61,697 bases of DNA from Bacillota bacterium. GTDB taxonomy: Bacteria > Bacillota > Clostridia > Clostridiales > Caloramatoraceae. The translations under genes were made by a program, and so were the position numbers. The notes beneath the pieces were generated by a model. That model saw only the letters and a program-made list of their open reading frames with translations. It did no database searches and was not told the DNA's origin. The stretch covers positions 1 through 61,697 of the forward strand of contig JAEZLD010000079.1 of the NCBI GenBank assembly GCA_023415335.1. Direction: 5' to 3'. This document shows positions 16,174 to 25,320 of this stretch, one piece after another. Within the stretch, counting starts at the first letter, position 1. Each line of letters starts with the position of its first letter.

Positions 16174-17334
16174 ATGAGGACTATAAAACGTACCCAGGAC
16201 ATACCTGAATATGTTTTCTCAAGACTCGATGAGCTAAAAGCAAAGCTTATATCTCAGGGAACTACAGTAATCAATTTGGGAATAGGTGACCCTGACACAC
16301 CAACACCTTCCTTTATTGTAGAGCAGCTGGAAAAGTCACTGGATCAGGAGGGAGTATTCAGCTATCCTCCTTATAATGGAATAAGGGAATTCAGGGAGGC
16401 TGTATGCTATTACTATTATGATAAATATAAGGTGGAGCTGAACCCTGATACACAGGTTGCAGCTCTAATAGGCTCAAAGGAAGGAATAGCCCATGCAATA
16501 CTAGGCTTAACAGACCCGGGTGACAGAATACTTATACCTGATATAGGATATCCGGTTTATAGTGCGGCTGCAGCTGTTGCAGGCTGCAGCTGCAGCTTTC
16601 TTCATCTCAGGGAGGACAGACGATATCTGCCAGACCTGAAGGAAATAAAGGAGGAGGAAAACCCAAGGCTTGTAATTGTAAATTATCCAAACAACCCTAC
16701 AGGTGCGGTGGCAGATGAGAGCTTCTTCAGCAACCTTATGGAAAAGGCACATAAGCTTGATATGGTGGCAATTAACGATGGGGCATATATGGATATAGTC
16801 AGGGAGGGAATACGGCCTTGCAGCATACTTTCTACAGAATATGGGACAGACAATGCCATTGAGTTTGGCTCCCTTTCTAAAAGCTTTAACATGACGGGGT
16901 GGAGAATAGGCTTTGCAGCAGGCAGCACAGAGGCCATACAGCAGCTTATGAAAATAAAAACTAATTTTGACTCTGGACAGTTTATACCTATACAGAAGGC
17001 AGCGGCACTGGCACTTACCCAAGGCACGTATTATACCGGATACATGAATGAGCTGTACTCCGAAAGGCGGAAAAGGGCTGAGGAATGCCTTGGAAACAAG
17101 GGATTAAAATACTTTTCCTCTAATGGAACCTTTTATATATGGTTCAGGGTTCCTGAAGGCTTCAGTTCCTCGGGCTTTGCAGAATATGTACTTAACAGTA
17201 CAGGAATAATAATAACTCCTGGAAGTGCATTTAACTCAGGAGGAGAGGGCTGGTGCAGAATATCCCTTACAGTATCTGATGAATTGCTGGAGGAGGCTTT
17301 AAAAAGAATAGCTAATCTTCACATATGCCCATGA
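16174..17334 (+). CDS. Class I/II PLP aminotransferase, LL-diaminopimelate aminotransferase-like
   Basis: A 386-residue fold-type I aminotransferase. The PLP lysine is Lys236 in SLSKSFNMTGWRIG, and the cofactor-binding motif YPNNPTG is at 171-177. The start (NLGIGDPDTPTP near 34) and length match the DapL2-type LL-diaminopimelate aminotransferases used by many Clostridia to make meso-DAP and lysine in one step. Other alpha-aminotransferases share these motifs, so the substrate is inferred. No other dap gene is adjacent. The ribosome site GGAGGAG lies in a possible hairpin. The terminator stem overlaps its stop codon. Confidence 0.75.
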   Translation: MRTIKRTQDIPEYVFSRLDELKAKLISQGTTVINLGIGDPDTPTPSFIVEQLEKSLDQEGVFSYPPYNGIREFREAVCYYYYDKYKVELNPDTQVAALIGSKEGIAHAILGLTDPGDRILIPDIGYPVYSAAAAVAGCSCSFLHLREDRRYLPDLKEIKEEENPRLVIVNYPNNPTGAVADESFFSNLMEKAHKLDMVAINDGAYMDIVREGIRPCSILSTEYGTDNAIEFGSLSKSFNMTGWRIGFAAGSTEAIQQLMKIKTNFDSGQFIPIQKAAALALTQGTYYTGYMNELYSERRKRAEECLGNKGLKYFSSNGTFYIWFRVPEGFSSSGFAEYVLNSTGIIITPGSAFNSGGEGWCRISLTVSDELLEEALKRIANLHICP

Positions 17335-17357
17335 AGTCATGGGCACTTATTTTTTAT
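17327..17357 (+). terminator. Terminator overlapping the aminotransferase stop codon
   Basis: GCCCAT / ATGGGC stem within the palindrome 17327-17344, then ACTTATTTTTTAT. The 5' arm contains the last codons and the TGA. Confidence 0.75.
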
Positions 17358-17406
17358 CCGTATATTTTCCTATGCATGGGAAACATCTACAAATTCTAAA
17401 ATAAAC

Positions 17407-17436
17407 TTGATAAAACCTATTATAATTAGGTATAAT
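17407..17436 (+). promoter_or_regulatory. Predicted sigma-A promoter for the yicC-remA-gmk-rpoZ run
   Basis: TTGATA (17407-17412), an 18-base spacer and a perfect TATAAT (17431-17436), about 55 bases ahead of the yicC start. Confidence 0.6.
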
Positions 17437-17490
17437 GAGTAAGAATGCAGATATAATACATAAAGAGTAAATAACTGGAGGATGAGTTTG

Positions 17491-18369
17491 ATGGTCAACA
17501 GTATGACCGGCTATGGCCGGGGAAACTCCGAGAAGGATGGGAGAAGCTTTAATGTGGAGATGAAATCTGTGAACAACAGATATCTTGACATTAACATAAA
17601 GCTTCCAAGGCACATTAATGTCCTTGAGGATACCATAAGGAAGTATGTTTCACAAAAAATATCAAGAGGTAAGGTTGATATATATATAAATCAGGATTGC
17701 TATAGCAAGGATGATATAGCAATAAAGCTTGATGAACAGATGGCGCAGGCATATTATGATGCATTTGAGAAAATCAGAGACAGGTTTGGTGTTAAAGATG
17801 ACATATCTGTTGCACTCATTGCCAAATCCCCAGATGTAATAACAGTTGAAAAAAGTGAAGAGGATTATAATATTATTTGGGAAGCCCTTAAGCCTGCCGT
17901 TGATCAGGCACTTGATATGCTTATTGACATGAGGTCAAGGGAAGGGGTAAAATTAACCAGGGATATAGCTGAAAGATGTCAGCTTATACTTAAGATGGTT
18001 GAAAATGTAGAAAACAGATCACCTGAGCTTGTTGAAGAGTATAGGCAAAAAATATATGAGAGGGTCAAGGAATACCTTAAGGATGTTGAGGTTGATGAAA
18101 CCAGACTATTAAACGAGGTAGCATTTTTTGCTGATAAGGTCAGTATAACAGAAGAAATAGTAAGAATGAAAAGCCATGTGGTACAGCTTAATTCTACTCT
18201 CTCTGGTAATGAGCCTGTTGGAAGAAAGCTTGATTTTATCATACAGGAGATGAACAGGGAAACCAACACAATAGGATCTAAGGCTAATGACCTATATATA
18301 ACTAATATAGTTGTTAACATAAAAAGCGAATTAGAAAAAATCAGAGAACAGATTCAGAATCTGGAATAG
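17491..18369 (+). CDS. yicC: YicC/YloC family endoribonuclease-like protein
   Basis: 292 residues. The N-terminal signature MVNSMTGYGRG and VEMKSVNNRYLDINIKLPR are diagnostic, and the C-terminal DUF1732 region ends LDFIIQEMNRETNTIGSKA. E. coli YicC takes part in degradation of the small RNA RyhB, and the family is described as an endoribonuclease. ATG 17491 was chosen over ATG 17482 because TGGAGG lies 9 bases before it. The neighbours remA, gmk and rpoZ are in the conserved Firmicutes order. Confidence 0.93.
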   Translation: MVNSMTGYGRGNSEKDGRSFNVEMKSVNNRYLDINIKLPRHINVLEDTIRKYVSQKISRGKVDIYINQDCYSKDDIAIKLDEQMAQAYYDAFEKIRDRFGVKDDISVALIAKSPDVITVEKSEEDYNIIWEALKPAVDQALDMLIDMRSREGVKLTRDIAERCQLILKMVENVENRSPELVEEYRQKIYERVKEYLKDVEVDETRLLNEVAFFADKVSITEEIVRMKSHVVQLNSTLSGNEPVGRKLDFIIQEMNRETNTIGSKANDLYITNIVVNIKSELEKIREQIQNLE

Positions 18370-18381
18370 GAGGGATTGCGA

Positions 18382-18660
18382 GTGGCTATAAAATTAATAA
18401 ATATAGGCTTTGGAAACATAGTATCTGCAAACAGGCTTGTGGCTATAGTAAGCCCTGAGTCAGCGCCAATTAAAAGAATAATACAGGAAGCAAGAGACAG
18501 AGGAATGCTTATAGATGCAACCTATGGCAGAAGAACCAGGGCGGTTATTATAACTGACAGCGACCACATAATATTATCTGCTGTACAGCCTGAAACTGTT
18601 GCACACAGGCTCTCTGCAAAGGATGAGGCAGTGGATGACGTTGTTGAAGAAGAGGAATAA
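18382..18660 (+). CDS. remA: Extracellular matrix regulatory protein RemA (DUF370)
   Basis: A small DNA-binding regulator, 92 residues here, that in B. subtilis activates biofilm matrix genes. GTG 18382 was chosen because AGGAGGG is 7 bases upstream and the product begins with the canonical IKLINIGFGN; TTG 18376 is less likely. The core SAPIKRIIQEARDRGMLIDA is followed by TYGRRTRAV, the conserved basic patch. The C terminus is an acidic tail (DDVVEEEE). Its targets in this organism are unknown. Confidence 0.93.
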   Translation: MAIKLINIGFGNIVSANRLVAIVSPESAPIKRIIQEARDRGMLIDATYGRRTRAVIITDSDHIILSAVQPETVAHRLSAKDEAVDDVVEEEE

Positions 18661-18681
18661 TAACAGTTATAAGGGGGGAAT

Positions 18682-19302
18682 ATGATGCTTGAAAAGGGAT
18701 TGCTTATAGTTATATCAGGGCCATCAGGGGCTGGAAAGGGAACACTTTGTAAGGCAGTTCTTGAGCATAATCCTAATATTGGATACTCAACTTCATGTAC
18801 CACCCGTGCGCCGAGAACAGGGGAGATTGACGGAGTAAGCTATTTTTTCATAACTAAGGATAAATTTGAGGATATGATTGCAAACAATGGATTCCTTGAA
18901 TATGCCAATGTTTATGATAATTATTATGGAACTCCACGTGAATTTGTGGAAACTCAGCTATCCCAGGGAAGGGATGTAATACTTGAGATAGATATTCAGG
19001 GAGCCCTCAAGGTTAAGGACAATTTCCCAGAGGGAGTGTTTATATTCATAATGCCACCTTCTATGGAGGAGCTTAAAAACCGTATAAAGAAAAGAGGCTC
19101 TGAAACTGAGGAGTCACTTATTAGGAGATTCAGCTCAGCCTTTAAAGAAATCAATTACGCCTCACAATATAACTATATTGTTATAAATGACGTGGTTGAG
19201 GAGGCTGTGGGAAGACTGGAGAGCATAATAACAGCTGAAAAATGCCGGGTTGACAGGGTTGGACATGACATTTTAAACAAGGAGGAAATAATAAATGAAT
19301 AA
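18682..19302 (+). CDS. gmk: Guanylate kinase
   Basis: Phosphorylates GMP to GDP with ATP. The P-loop GPSGAGKG is near residues 13-20, TTRAPRTGEIDGVSYFF near 41-57 forms the GMP-binding region, and EIDIQGALKVK follows near 99. 206 residues. Two ATG codons (18682 and 18685) follow the GGGGGG ribosome site; the second has slightly better spacing. Its end overlaps rpoZ by 8 bases. Confidence 0.97.
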   Translation: MMLEKGLLIVISGPSGAGKGTLCKAVLEHNPNIGYSTSCTTRAPRTGEIDGVSYFFITKDKFEDMIANNGFLEYANVYDNYYGTPREFVETQLSQGRDVILEIDIQGALKVKDNFPEGVFIFIMPPSMEELKNRIKKRGSETEESLIRRFSSAFKEINYASQYNYIVINDVVEEAVGRLESIITAEKCRVDRVGHDILNKEEIINE

Positions 19303-19513
19303 TTCAATGATAAGTCCATCAATAGTATCTTTACTGGATAAGGTAGAAAACAGATACAGCCTTATAGTACTTACTGCAAAGCGCTCAAGGGAGCTTATAG
19401 ATGGAGCTAAGCCACTGGTTGATATGGATTCAACCAAGCCGGTTACCATAGCAATAAACGAAATAGAAGAGGATAAGATTACCTACGAAACTGTAAAGTC
19501 AGGTATTAAATAA
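19295..19513 (+). CDS. rpoZ: RNA polymerase omega subunit
   Basis: 72 residues. SIVSLLDKVENRYSLIVLTAKRSREL is the omega signature region (quoted in parts: LLDKVENRYSLIV and AKRSREL). It supports RNA polymerase assembly. The AAGGAGG ribosome site lies inside the 3' end of gmk, so translation is coupled. Confidence 0.95.
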   Translation: MNNSMISPSIVSLLDKVENRYSLIVLTAKRSRELIDGAKPLVDMDSTKPVTIAINEIEEDKITYETVKSGIK

Positions 19514-19526
19514 ACGGGGTGCGGGA

Positions 19527-20723
19527 ATGAAAGAGAAAAAGACAGTAGTCCTTGGTGTATCAGGAGGCGTTGCTGCATATAAGGCACTTGAAATAGTAAG
19601 CATGCTGAAGAAGCTGGATATTGATGTACATGTGATAATGACTGAATCAGCAACTCATTTTATAAATCCACTGAGCTTTCAATCCCTTAGCCAGAATGCC
19701 GTAATAGATGATATGTTCAAGGAGCCTAAAACCTTTGAAATACAGCATATTTCACTGGCTAAGAAGGCTGATGTCTTTTTGGTAGCACCAGCTACTGCAA
19801 ACATAATAGGCAAGGTTGCCTGTGGTATAGCAGATGATATGCTTTCTACAACTATTATGGCAACTAAGGCACCAGTTATATTTGCCCCTGCAATGAATAC
19901 AAATATGTATGAGAATGCTATTGTGCAGAGGAATATAAATACCCTTAAAGTCCTGGGCTATAGCTTTGTAGAGCCTGCCTCAGGAAGGCTTGCCTGTGGA
20001 GATGTCGGAACAGGAAAACTGGCAGATGTAGATGACATAATGGAGCATATAGAGATGCTTCTTTGTGATAAAAAGGATCTTTCAGGAATGAAGGTGCTTA
20101 TTACTGCTGGTCCTAACCGTGAGGATATAGATCCTGTAAGATATATAACCAATAGATCTTCAGGGAAAATGGGATATGCTTTAGCAAAAGCTGCAAGAAA
20201 CAGAGGGGCAGAGGTAACGCTTGTATCCGGTCCTGTAAGCATTAAAAAGCCCTATGGGATAAAGGTTGTGGATATATATAGTTCAGAGGATATGTATAAT
20301 GCCGTAAGTGAACATTTTGAGGAATGTGATGCTCTTATTAGTGCTGCAGCAGTTGCAGATTACAGACCTATGCAGATAAGCACAAGCAAAATAAAAAAGA
20401 CAGAGGGGGATATGTCCATACCCCTTATGCGGAACAAGGATATAATTAAGGAAATGGGCATGAGGAAGAAACATCAGATACTGGTTGGATTTGCAGCTGA
20501 GACAGATAATCTCTTGGAGAATGCTAAATCTAAGATTCAGAATAAGAATCTGGACATGATAGTGGCCAACGATGTTAAGGCCCCTGACGCAGGGTTCCAA
20601 TATGATACCAATACAGCCAGGATAATAAGTAGGTCCGGAAATATACTGGACCTGCCTAATATGTCAAAGAAACAGATGTCTGATATTATACTTGACTGCA
20701 TAGTTGAAATAAAAAAGCGCTGA
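19527..20723 (+). CDS. coaBC: Bifunctional phosphopantothenoylcysteine decarboxylase / phosphopantothenate-cysteine ligase
   Basis: Carries out two consecutive steps of coenzyme A synthesis. The N-terminal flavoprotein CoaC domain (about 1-185) shows VLGVSGGVAAYKALE, the catalytic His in HISLAKKADV, FLVAPATANIIGK and PAMNTNMYEN. The CoaB domain follows from about 188 with ITAGPNREDIDPVR and NRSSGKMGYALA. 398 residues, normal. coaD, a later step of the same pathway, is also in this window at 38858. A terminator directly follows. Confidence 0.97.
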   Translation: MKEKKTVVLGVSGGVAAYKALEIVSMLKKLDIDVHVIMTESATHFINPLSFQSLSQNAVIDDMFKEPKTFEIQHISLAKKADVFLVAPATANIIGKVACGIADDMLSTTIMATKAPVIFAPAMNTNMYENAIVQRNINTLKVLGYSFVEPASGRLACGDVGTGKLADVDDIMEHIEMLLCDKKDLSGMKVLITAGPNREDIDPVRYITNRSSGKMGYALAKAARNRGAEVTLVSGPVSIKKPYGIKVVDIYSSEDMYNAVSEHFEECDALISAAAVADYRPMQISTSKIKKTEGDMSIPLMRNKDIIKEMGMRKKHQILVGFAAETDNLLENAKSKIQNKNLDMIVANDVKAPDAGFQYDTNTARIISRSGNILDLPNMSKKQMSDIILDCIVEIKKR

Positions 20724-20736
20724 GGCGCTTTTTTTT
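20711..20736 (+). terminator. Terminator after coaBC
   Basis: AAAAAAGCGC / GCGCTTTTTT with a TGAG loop that contains the coaBC stop codon, then a T8 run. Confidence 0.85.
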
Positions 20737-20778
20737 GCAGTAAGAAACAATCCATAATCTGAAGAGGAGGAGTTGCCC

Positions 20779-23187
20779 ATGGCTTTTGTTGCATCAGTAA
20801 TTGTTGAAAGCAGTACAAAGCAGACCGATAAATTGTTTGATTATCTGGTGCCTGATGAAATGGAGGGCATAATATGCAGGGGAATGAAGGTGCTTGTTCC
20901 ATTTGGGGGAGGCAATAAATTTACCCAGGCGTATGTAATGGACGTAAAGGATTATGAGGAATATAATGGCTATAAGCTAAAGAAGGTAATTGATATATGT
21001 GATGGCAGTATATGGCTGGATGAGGAGCTGTTAGACTTAGCCCTCTATTTAAAAAGCCAGTATGGCTGTACGCTAAGCGATGCCATACGCACTATACTGC
21101 CCTCAGGTACAACCCTTAAGGAGAGTATACAGATTAAGCTTAAAAACAAGCAGCTGCTGTTTACAGGCAAAAAATACTTACAGCTTGCTGAAAGTCTTGA
21201 AAAAAACACATATGTTGATTACAAGGGGCTTAAGCCTGGAATATCCAGGGCAGAGCTTTTCTGCCTAAGGGATATGGGGGCTATTGAGCTGGAAATATCT
21301 ATGGATTCAGGAGTCAGAGTCAAGAGCTGTGAGATATACAGGGCAGTCTCCGGGCAGGTGTCAAAGGCTTTTATTGCCAACCCGGGAAGGGTTAAAAGGC
21401 AAGCTCAGGTATTGGAAAACATGCTCAAGGATAATGTAGCATTGCCTATGGGAGAGCTGTGTTCAAAATATGGATGTACACCAGGAGTAATAAAAGGACT
21501 TCAGGAGAAAAAACTCATAATAACGGAAACCAGGGAGCTTTTAAGGAACCCCTATGAAAATGCAGACTATTATGATAAGCCACAGCTTACCTCTGACCAA
21601 ATGTCTGCAATTGGAGAGATACTCCAGCAGGGAGACAGGGGAAGAAACATAACCCTTATACAGGGCGTTACCGGGTGTGGGAAAACTGAGATATACCTGG
21701 AGCTTGTAGAGAGGGTTCTTAAGGCTGGAGGAGGAGCCATTGTGCTTGTGCCTGAGATATCCCTTACACCCCAGACCATGGAAAGGTTTATGGGAAGGTT
21801 TGGTGATGTAGTTGCAATAATGCACAGCAGGCTGTCAGAGGGAGAGCGCTTTGACCAATGGAGAAGGATTAAAAAGGATCAGGTTAAGGTGGTTGTGGGA
21901 GCAAGGTCAGCAGTCTTTTCACCTGTAAAAAATCTGAAGCTTATAATAATAGATGAGGAGCATGAGTATTCCTATAAATCTGAAATGTCACCTAGATATG
22001 ATACCAGAGAGGTTGCAGCCTATAGGGCAAACTACGACAGGGGACTTTTGGTTATGGGCTCTGCCACCCCGTCCCTTGAAAGCTTTTATAAGGCCTCCAG
22101 GGGGGAATACAACCTGATACGTATAACCCGGAGAATAGGGGGAATGGCGCTTCCTGATGTAAAGATAATAGACATGAGGGAGGAGATGAAAAGTGGCAAC
22201 AGGCTGCCATTCAGCAGGGAGCTTATTAAAGGCATGGAAGAGAACCTGAGGCTTGGGCTCCAGACAATACTTTTTCTTAACCGAAGGGGTTATTCCACCT
22301 TTGTATCCTGCAGGTCCTGCGGATATGTATGTAAGTGCAGCAATTGTGATACTACATTGACCTACCATATGTCTACGGGAAGGATGATATGCCACTATTG
22401 TGGTTTTGAATATAATGTTCCCAGATTGTGCCCATCCTGTGGAAGTAAATATATTAAATACTTTGGAGCAGGAACGGAGAAGATAGAGCAGGACATTAAA
22501 AAGCTTTTTCCACAGGCCAGAGTACTTAGAATGGATATGGATACCACCAGAAAAAAAGGGGAACATGAAAGAATATACAACGAATTTAAAGAAGGAAAAG
22601 GGGATATACTTATAGGAACCCAAATGATATCCAAAGGTATGGACTTTAAAAACGTTACTCTGGTTGGAATAATTGCAGCAGATACCATACTTAATCTTCC
22701 CGACTTTAGGGCAGCTGAGAGAACCTTCCAGCTAATTACCCAGGTAGCAGGAAGGGCAGGAAGAGGAGGTATTGCAGGAAGTGTAATAGCCCAGACCTAT
22801 GACCCTGATCACTATAGCATAGCTTATGCTGCAAGACAGGATTATGAAGGATTTTTTAAAAAAGAGATTGAAATCAGAAAAGGCTTAAATAATCCTCCTT
22901 TTTCTGATATTATATATGTTGTATTATACTCTGAAAAGGAAGCAGAGCTTATACAAATATGTGGAAGTCTGAAATGCCAGCTGCAGAAGCTGGAAAATGA
23001 GTATGTTGAGATGCTTGGACCTGCACCATGTCATATTTCTAGAATTAAGAACAGCTATAGGTGGCATCTTTCCTTTAAAGGAAAGGTACTAGGGCTGTTT
23101 CATGAAATAGACAGCCTGATATACCAGGCACTAGGTGGCAGCAGTGTAAGATACAATATATACAAGAATCCATACAATATGTTTTAA
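20779..23187 (+). CDS. priA: Primosomal protein N', replication restart helicase PriA
   Basis: A 3'-5' helicase that reloads the replisome at stalled forks. ATG 20779 follows AGGAGGAG by 6-7 bases; TTG 20773 was rejected as too close. The 802-residue product has the 3' DNA-binding domain (about 1-100), a winged helix, Walker A GVTGCGKTEIYLE near 295, DEEH near 393, and the zinc-binding cysteines in CRSCGYVCKCSNC and CHYCG...CPSCG near 510-555. The later helicase motifs include QVAGRAGRG. Confidence 0.97.
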   Translation: MAFVASVIVESSTKQTDKLFDYLVPDEMEGIICRGMKVLVPFGGGNKFTQAYVMDVKDYEEYNGYKLKKVIDICDGSIWLDEELLDLALYLKSQYGCTLSDAIRTILPSGTTLKESIQIKLKNKQLLFTGKKYLQLAESLEKNTYVDYKGLKPGISRAELFCLRDMGAIELEISMDSGVRVKSCEIYRAVSGQVSKAFIANPGRVKRQAQVLENMLKDNVALPMGELCSKYGCTPGVIKGLQEKKLIITETRELLRNPYENADYYDKPQLTSDQMSAIGEILQQGDRGRNITLIQGVTGCGKTEIYLELVERVLKAGGGAIVLVPEISLTPQTMERFMGRFGDVVAIMHSRLSEGERFDQWRRIKKDQVKVVVGARSAVFSPVKNLKLIIIDEEHEYSYKSEMSPRYDTREVAAYRANYDRGLLVMGSATPSLESFYKASRGEYNLIRITRRIGGMALPDVKIIDMREEMKSGNRLPFSRELIKGMEENLRLGLQTILFLNRRGYSTFVSCRSCGYVCKCSNCDTTLTYHMSTGRMICHYCGFEYNVPRLCPSCGSKYIKYFGAGTEKIEQDIKKLFPQARVLRMDMDTTRKKGEHERIYNEFKEGKGDILIGTQMISKGMDFKNVTLVGIIAADTILNLPDFRAAERTFQLITQVAGRAGRGGIAGSVIAQTYDPDHYSIAYAARQDYEGFFKKEIEIRKGLNNPPFSDIIYVVLYSEKEAELIQICGSLKCQLQKLENEYVEMLGPAPCHISRIKNSYRWHLSFKGKVLGLFHEIDSLIYQALGGSSVRYNIYKNPYNMF

Positions 23188-23199
23188 TGAGGTGATTAT

Positions 23200-23655
23200 A
23201 TGGCTTTAAGAGAAATTCACGTTCTTGGAGAGGATATATTAAGGAAAAAAAGCAGGACAGTAGACAAGGTGGATGACAAGATAAGAATGATTGCAGGTGA
23301 TATGGCAGAGACCATGTACAAGGCAAATGGGGTTGGCCTTGCTGCGCCACAGGTCGGAATACTTAAAAAGATAATTGTGGTGGATATAGGAGAGGGACTT
23401 ATTACACTTATAAACCCGGAAATACTTGAAGCACAGGGAAGCCAGTCTGATGAGGAGGGCTGTCTCAGTGTTCCTGGAAGAAGGGGAATGGTTGAAAGAC
23501 CAATGGAAATAAAGGTAAAGGGACTTGATGAAAACGGGAATGAAAAGGAGATAAAGGCAGAAGGCTATCTTGCAAGAGCCTTATGCCATGAAATAGACCA
23601 TCTGTCTGGAACACTGTTTATTGACAAGGTGGAAAGGGAGGTACAGCTTCCATGA
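23200..23655 (+). CDS. def: Peptide deformylase
   Basis: Removes the formyl group from the N-terminal Met of new proteins. All three metal-site motifs are present: GVGLAAPQVG near 46, EGCLSVPG with the metal Cys near 88-95, and HEIDHL near 129. 151 residues. GAGGTGAT precedes the ATG. It overlaps fmt by 4 bases, the usual def-fmt coupling. Confidence 0.97.
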   Translation: MALREIHVLGEDILRKKSRTVDKVDDKIRMIAGDMAETMYKANGVGLAAPQVGILKKIIVVDIGEGLITLINPEILEAQGSQSDEEGCLSVPGRRGMVERPMEIKVKGLDENGNEKEIKAEGYLARALCHEIDHLSGTLFIDKVEREVQLP

Positions 23656-24581
23656 GGATAGTTTTTATGGGCACACCTGATTTTGCTGTACCATCATTAG
23701 AGAAACTGATTGAATCCCATCAGGTAATAGGGGTATACACCAGGGCTGATAAGCCAAAAGGAAGAGGACAGAAGCTTCAGTATACTCCTGTAAAGGAAAA
23801 AGCCCTGGAAAACAACATCCCCGTGTTCCAGCCTAAGACATTAAGAAACAACAGAGAGGCTATGGATATATTGAGGGAGCTTAAGCCTGATGCAATTGTG
23901 GTGGCAGCATATGGAATGATACTTCCTAAGGAAATGCTTCAGCTTCCACCCTTTGGCTGCATCAATGTTCACGCATCACTCCTGCCACAGCTCAGAGGAG
24001 CAGCGCCAATTAACTGGGCGATAATAAGGGGACACGAGAAAACAGGCATTACAACAATGCTTATGAGCGAAGGGTTAGATACCGGGGATATACTGCTGGA
24101 GGAGGAAACTCCTATTGGAGAAAACGAAACAGCAGGGGAGCTTTTTGACAGGCTAAGCATACTTGGAGGAGAGCTTCTTATTAAGACTCTTGAGGAGTTG
24201 GAGAAAAATGATATAACCCCAAGGCCTCAGGATGATTCTGAATCCAGCTATGCTCCAATGCTTTCAAAGGAACTGGGGCATATAAACTGGAATATGGATA
24301 GCAAGCAGGTCCATAACCTTATAAGAGGTGTGAACCCTTGGCCAGGTGCATACTGCTTTTATGAGGGAAGGATGCTTAAAATACTGGAGGCTGCTTATAA
24401 TGAGGAGCCAAACAATGGAGAGCCTGGGAAGATACTTGAGTCAACAAAGGGCTCCCTTGAGATAGGCTGCAGAAGCGGAAGGATAATTGTAAAGAAGATA
24501 CAGGAGCTTGGGGGTAAAAAAATGGATATAGGCGCCTATCTTAATGGTCATACTATATGTGAGGGATACTATATTAAATAG
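23652..24581 (+). CDS. fmt: Methionyl-tRNA formyltransferase
   Basis: Formylates initiator Met-tRNA, the reaction that Def later reverses on proteins. The start MRIVFMGTPDFAVPSL is canonical. The catalytic region INVHASLLPQLRGAAPINWAI is near 105-125 (parts: NVHASLLP, RGAAPINWAI), with LMSEGLDTGD near 138. The C-terminal anticodon-side domain spans about 205-309. 309 residues. Confidence 0.97.
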   Translation: MRIVFMGTPDFAVPSLEKLIESHQVIGVYTRADKPKGRGQKLQYTPVKEKALENNIPVFQPKTLRNNREAMDILRELKPDAIVVAAYGMILPKEMLQLPPFGCINVHASLLPQLRGAAPINWAIIRGHEKTGITTMLMSEGLDTGDILLEEETPIGENETAGELFDRLSILGGELLIKTLEELEKNDITPRPQDDSESSYAPMLSKELGHINWNMDSKQVHNLIRGVNPWPGAYCFYEGRMLKILEAAYNEEPNNGEPGKILESTKGSLEIGCRSGRIIVKKIQELGGKKMDIGAYLNGHTICEGYYIK

Positions 24582-24592
24582 GAGGTTTATAT

Positions 24593-25291
24593 ATGGGATA
24601 TTATTATATGCCCTATTTTGACTATTCAATGCTTATACTTATTCCTGCTATAATCTTCTCACTTTATGCACAGACTAAAATACAAGCTACGTTTAATAAG
24701 TACATGAAAGTATATACAACAAACGGCCTTACTGGCTCTGAGGCAGCAAGGCGTATACTTGACAGAAATGGGCTTTATGACATACCTGTTGAGGTAACAA
24801 CGGGGAGGCTTTCCGACCATTATGACCCTTCCAGCCGCACCCTCAGGCTTTCTAAGGATGTTTATTACGGGAATACTGTATCCTCTGTTGGGGTTGCGGC
24901 CCATGAAGCCGGCCATGCAATACAGCATGGCACAGGTTATGCGCCTCTTTCCGTAAGGAATTCACTGGTTCCTGTAGCCAATATAGGTTCAAACCTTTCA
25001 TGGGTATTACTTGTGTTAGGAATTATATTTTCCTTTCCTATGCTTGTTAGTGTTGGAATATATATGTTCTGCGCAGTAGTTGCATTCCAGATAATAACTC
25101 TTCCTGTGGAATACAACGCTAGTCACAGAGCAATTGAGCAGCTGGAAGGCGGAGGCATGCTTTATGGAGGGGACCTTAAGGGTGCACGCAGTGTACTTAA
25201 TGCAGCAGCCCTTACCTACGTGGCAGCGGCCATAACAGCAATAGCCCAGCTTCTGAGACTGCTGCTTATATCAAGGAACAGACGGGATTAG
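24593..25291 (+). CDS. Putative zinc-dependent membrane protease (YugP family, PF04298)
   Basis: A 232-residue membrane protein with the zinc protease motif HEAGH in GVAAHEAGHAIQHGTGYAP (near 102). Hydrophobic segments lie at about 9-24, 138-170 and near the C terminus. Asparagine/glutamate residues later in the chain (VEYNASHRAIEQL) fit the third metal ligand of this family. Substrates are unknown. The AGGAGG ribosome site lies just after the fmt stop, and the position between fmt and rsmB is common in Clostridia. Confidence 0.88.
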   Translation: MGYYYMPYFDYSMLILIPAIIFSLYAQTKIQATFNKYMKVYTTNGLTGSEAARRILDRNGLYDIPVEVTTGRLSDHYDPSSRTLRLSKDVYYGNTVSSVGVAAHEAGHAIQHGTGYAPLSVRNSLVPVANIGSNLSWVLLVLGIIFSFPMLVSVGIYMFCAVVAFQIITLPVEYNASHRAIEQLEGGGMLYGGDLKGARSVLNAAALTYVAAAITAIAQLLRLLLISRNRRD

Positions 25292-25320
25292 GCTATTGAA
25301 TTACTTGGAGGAAACAAATT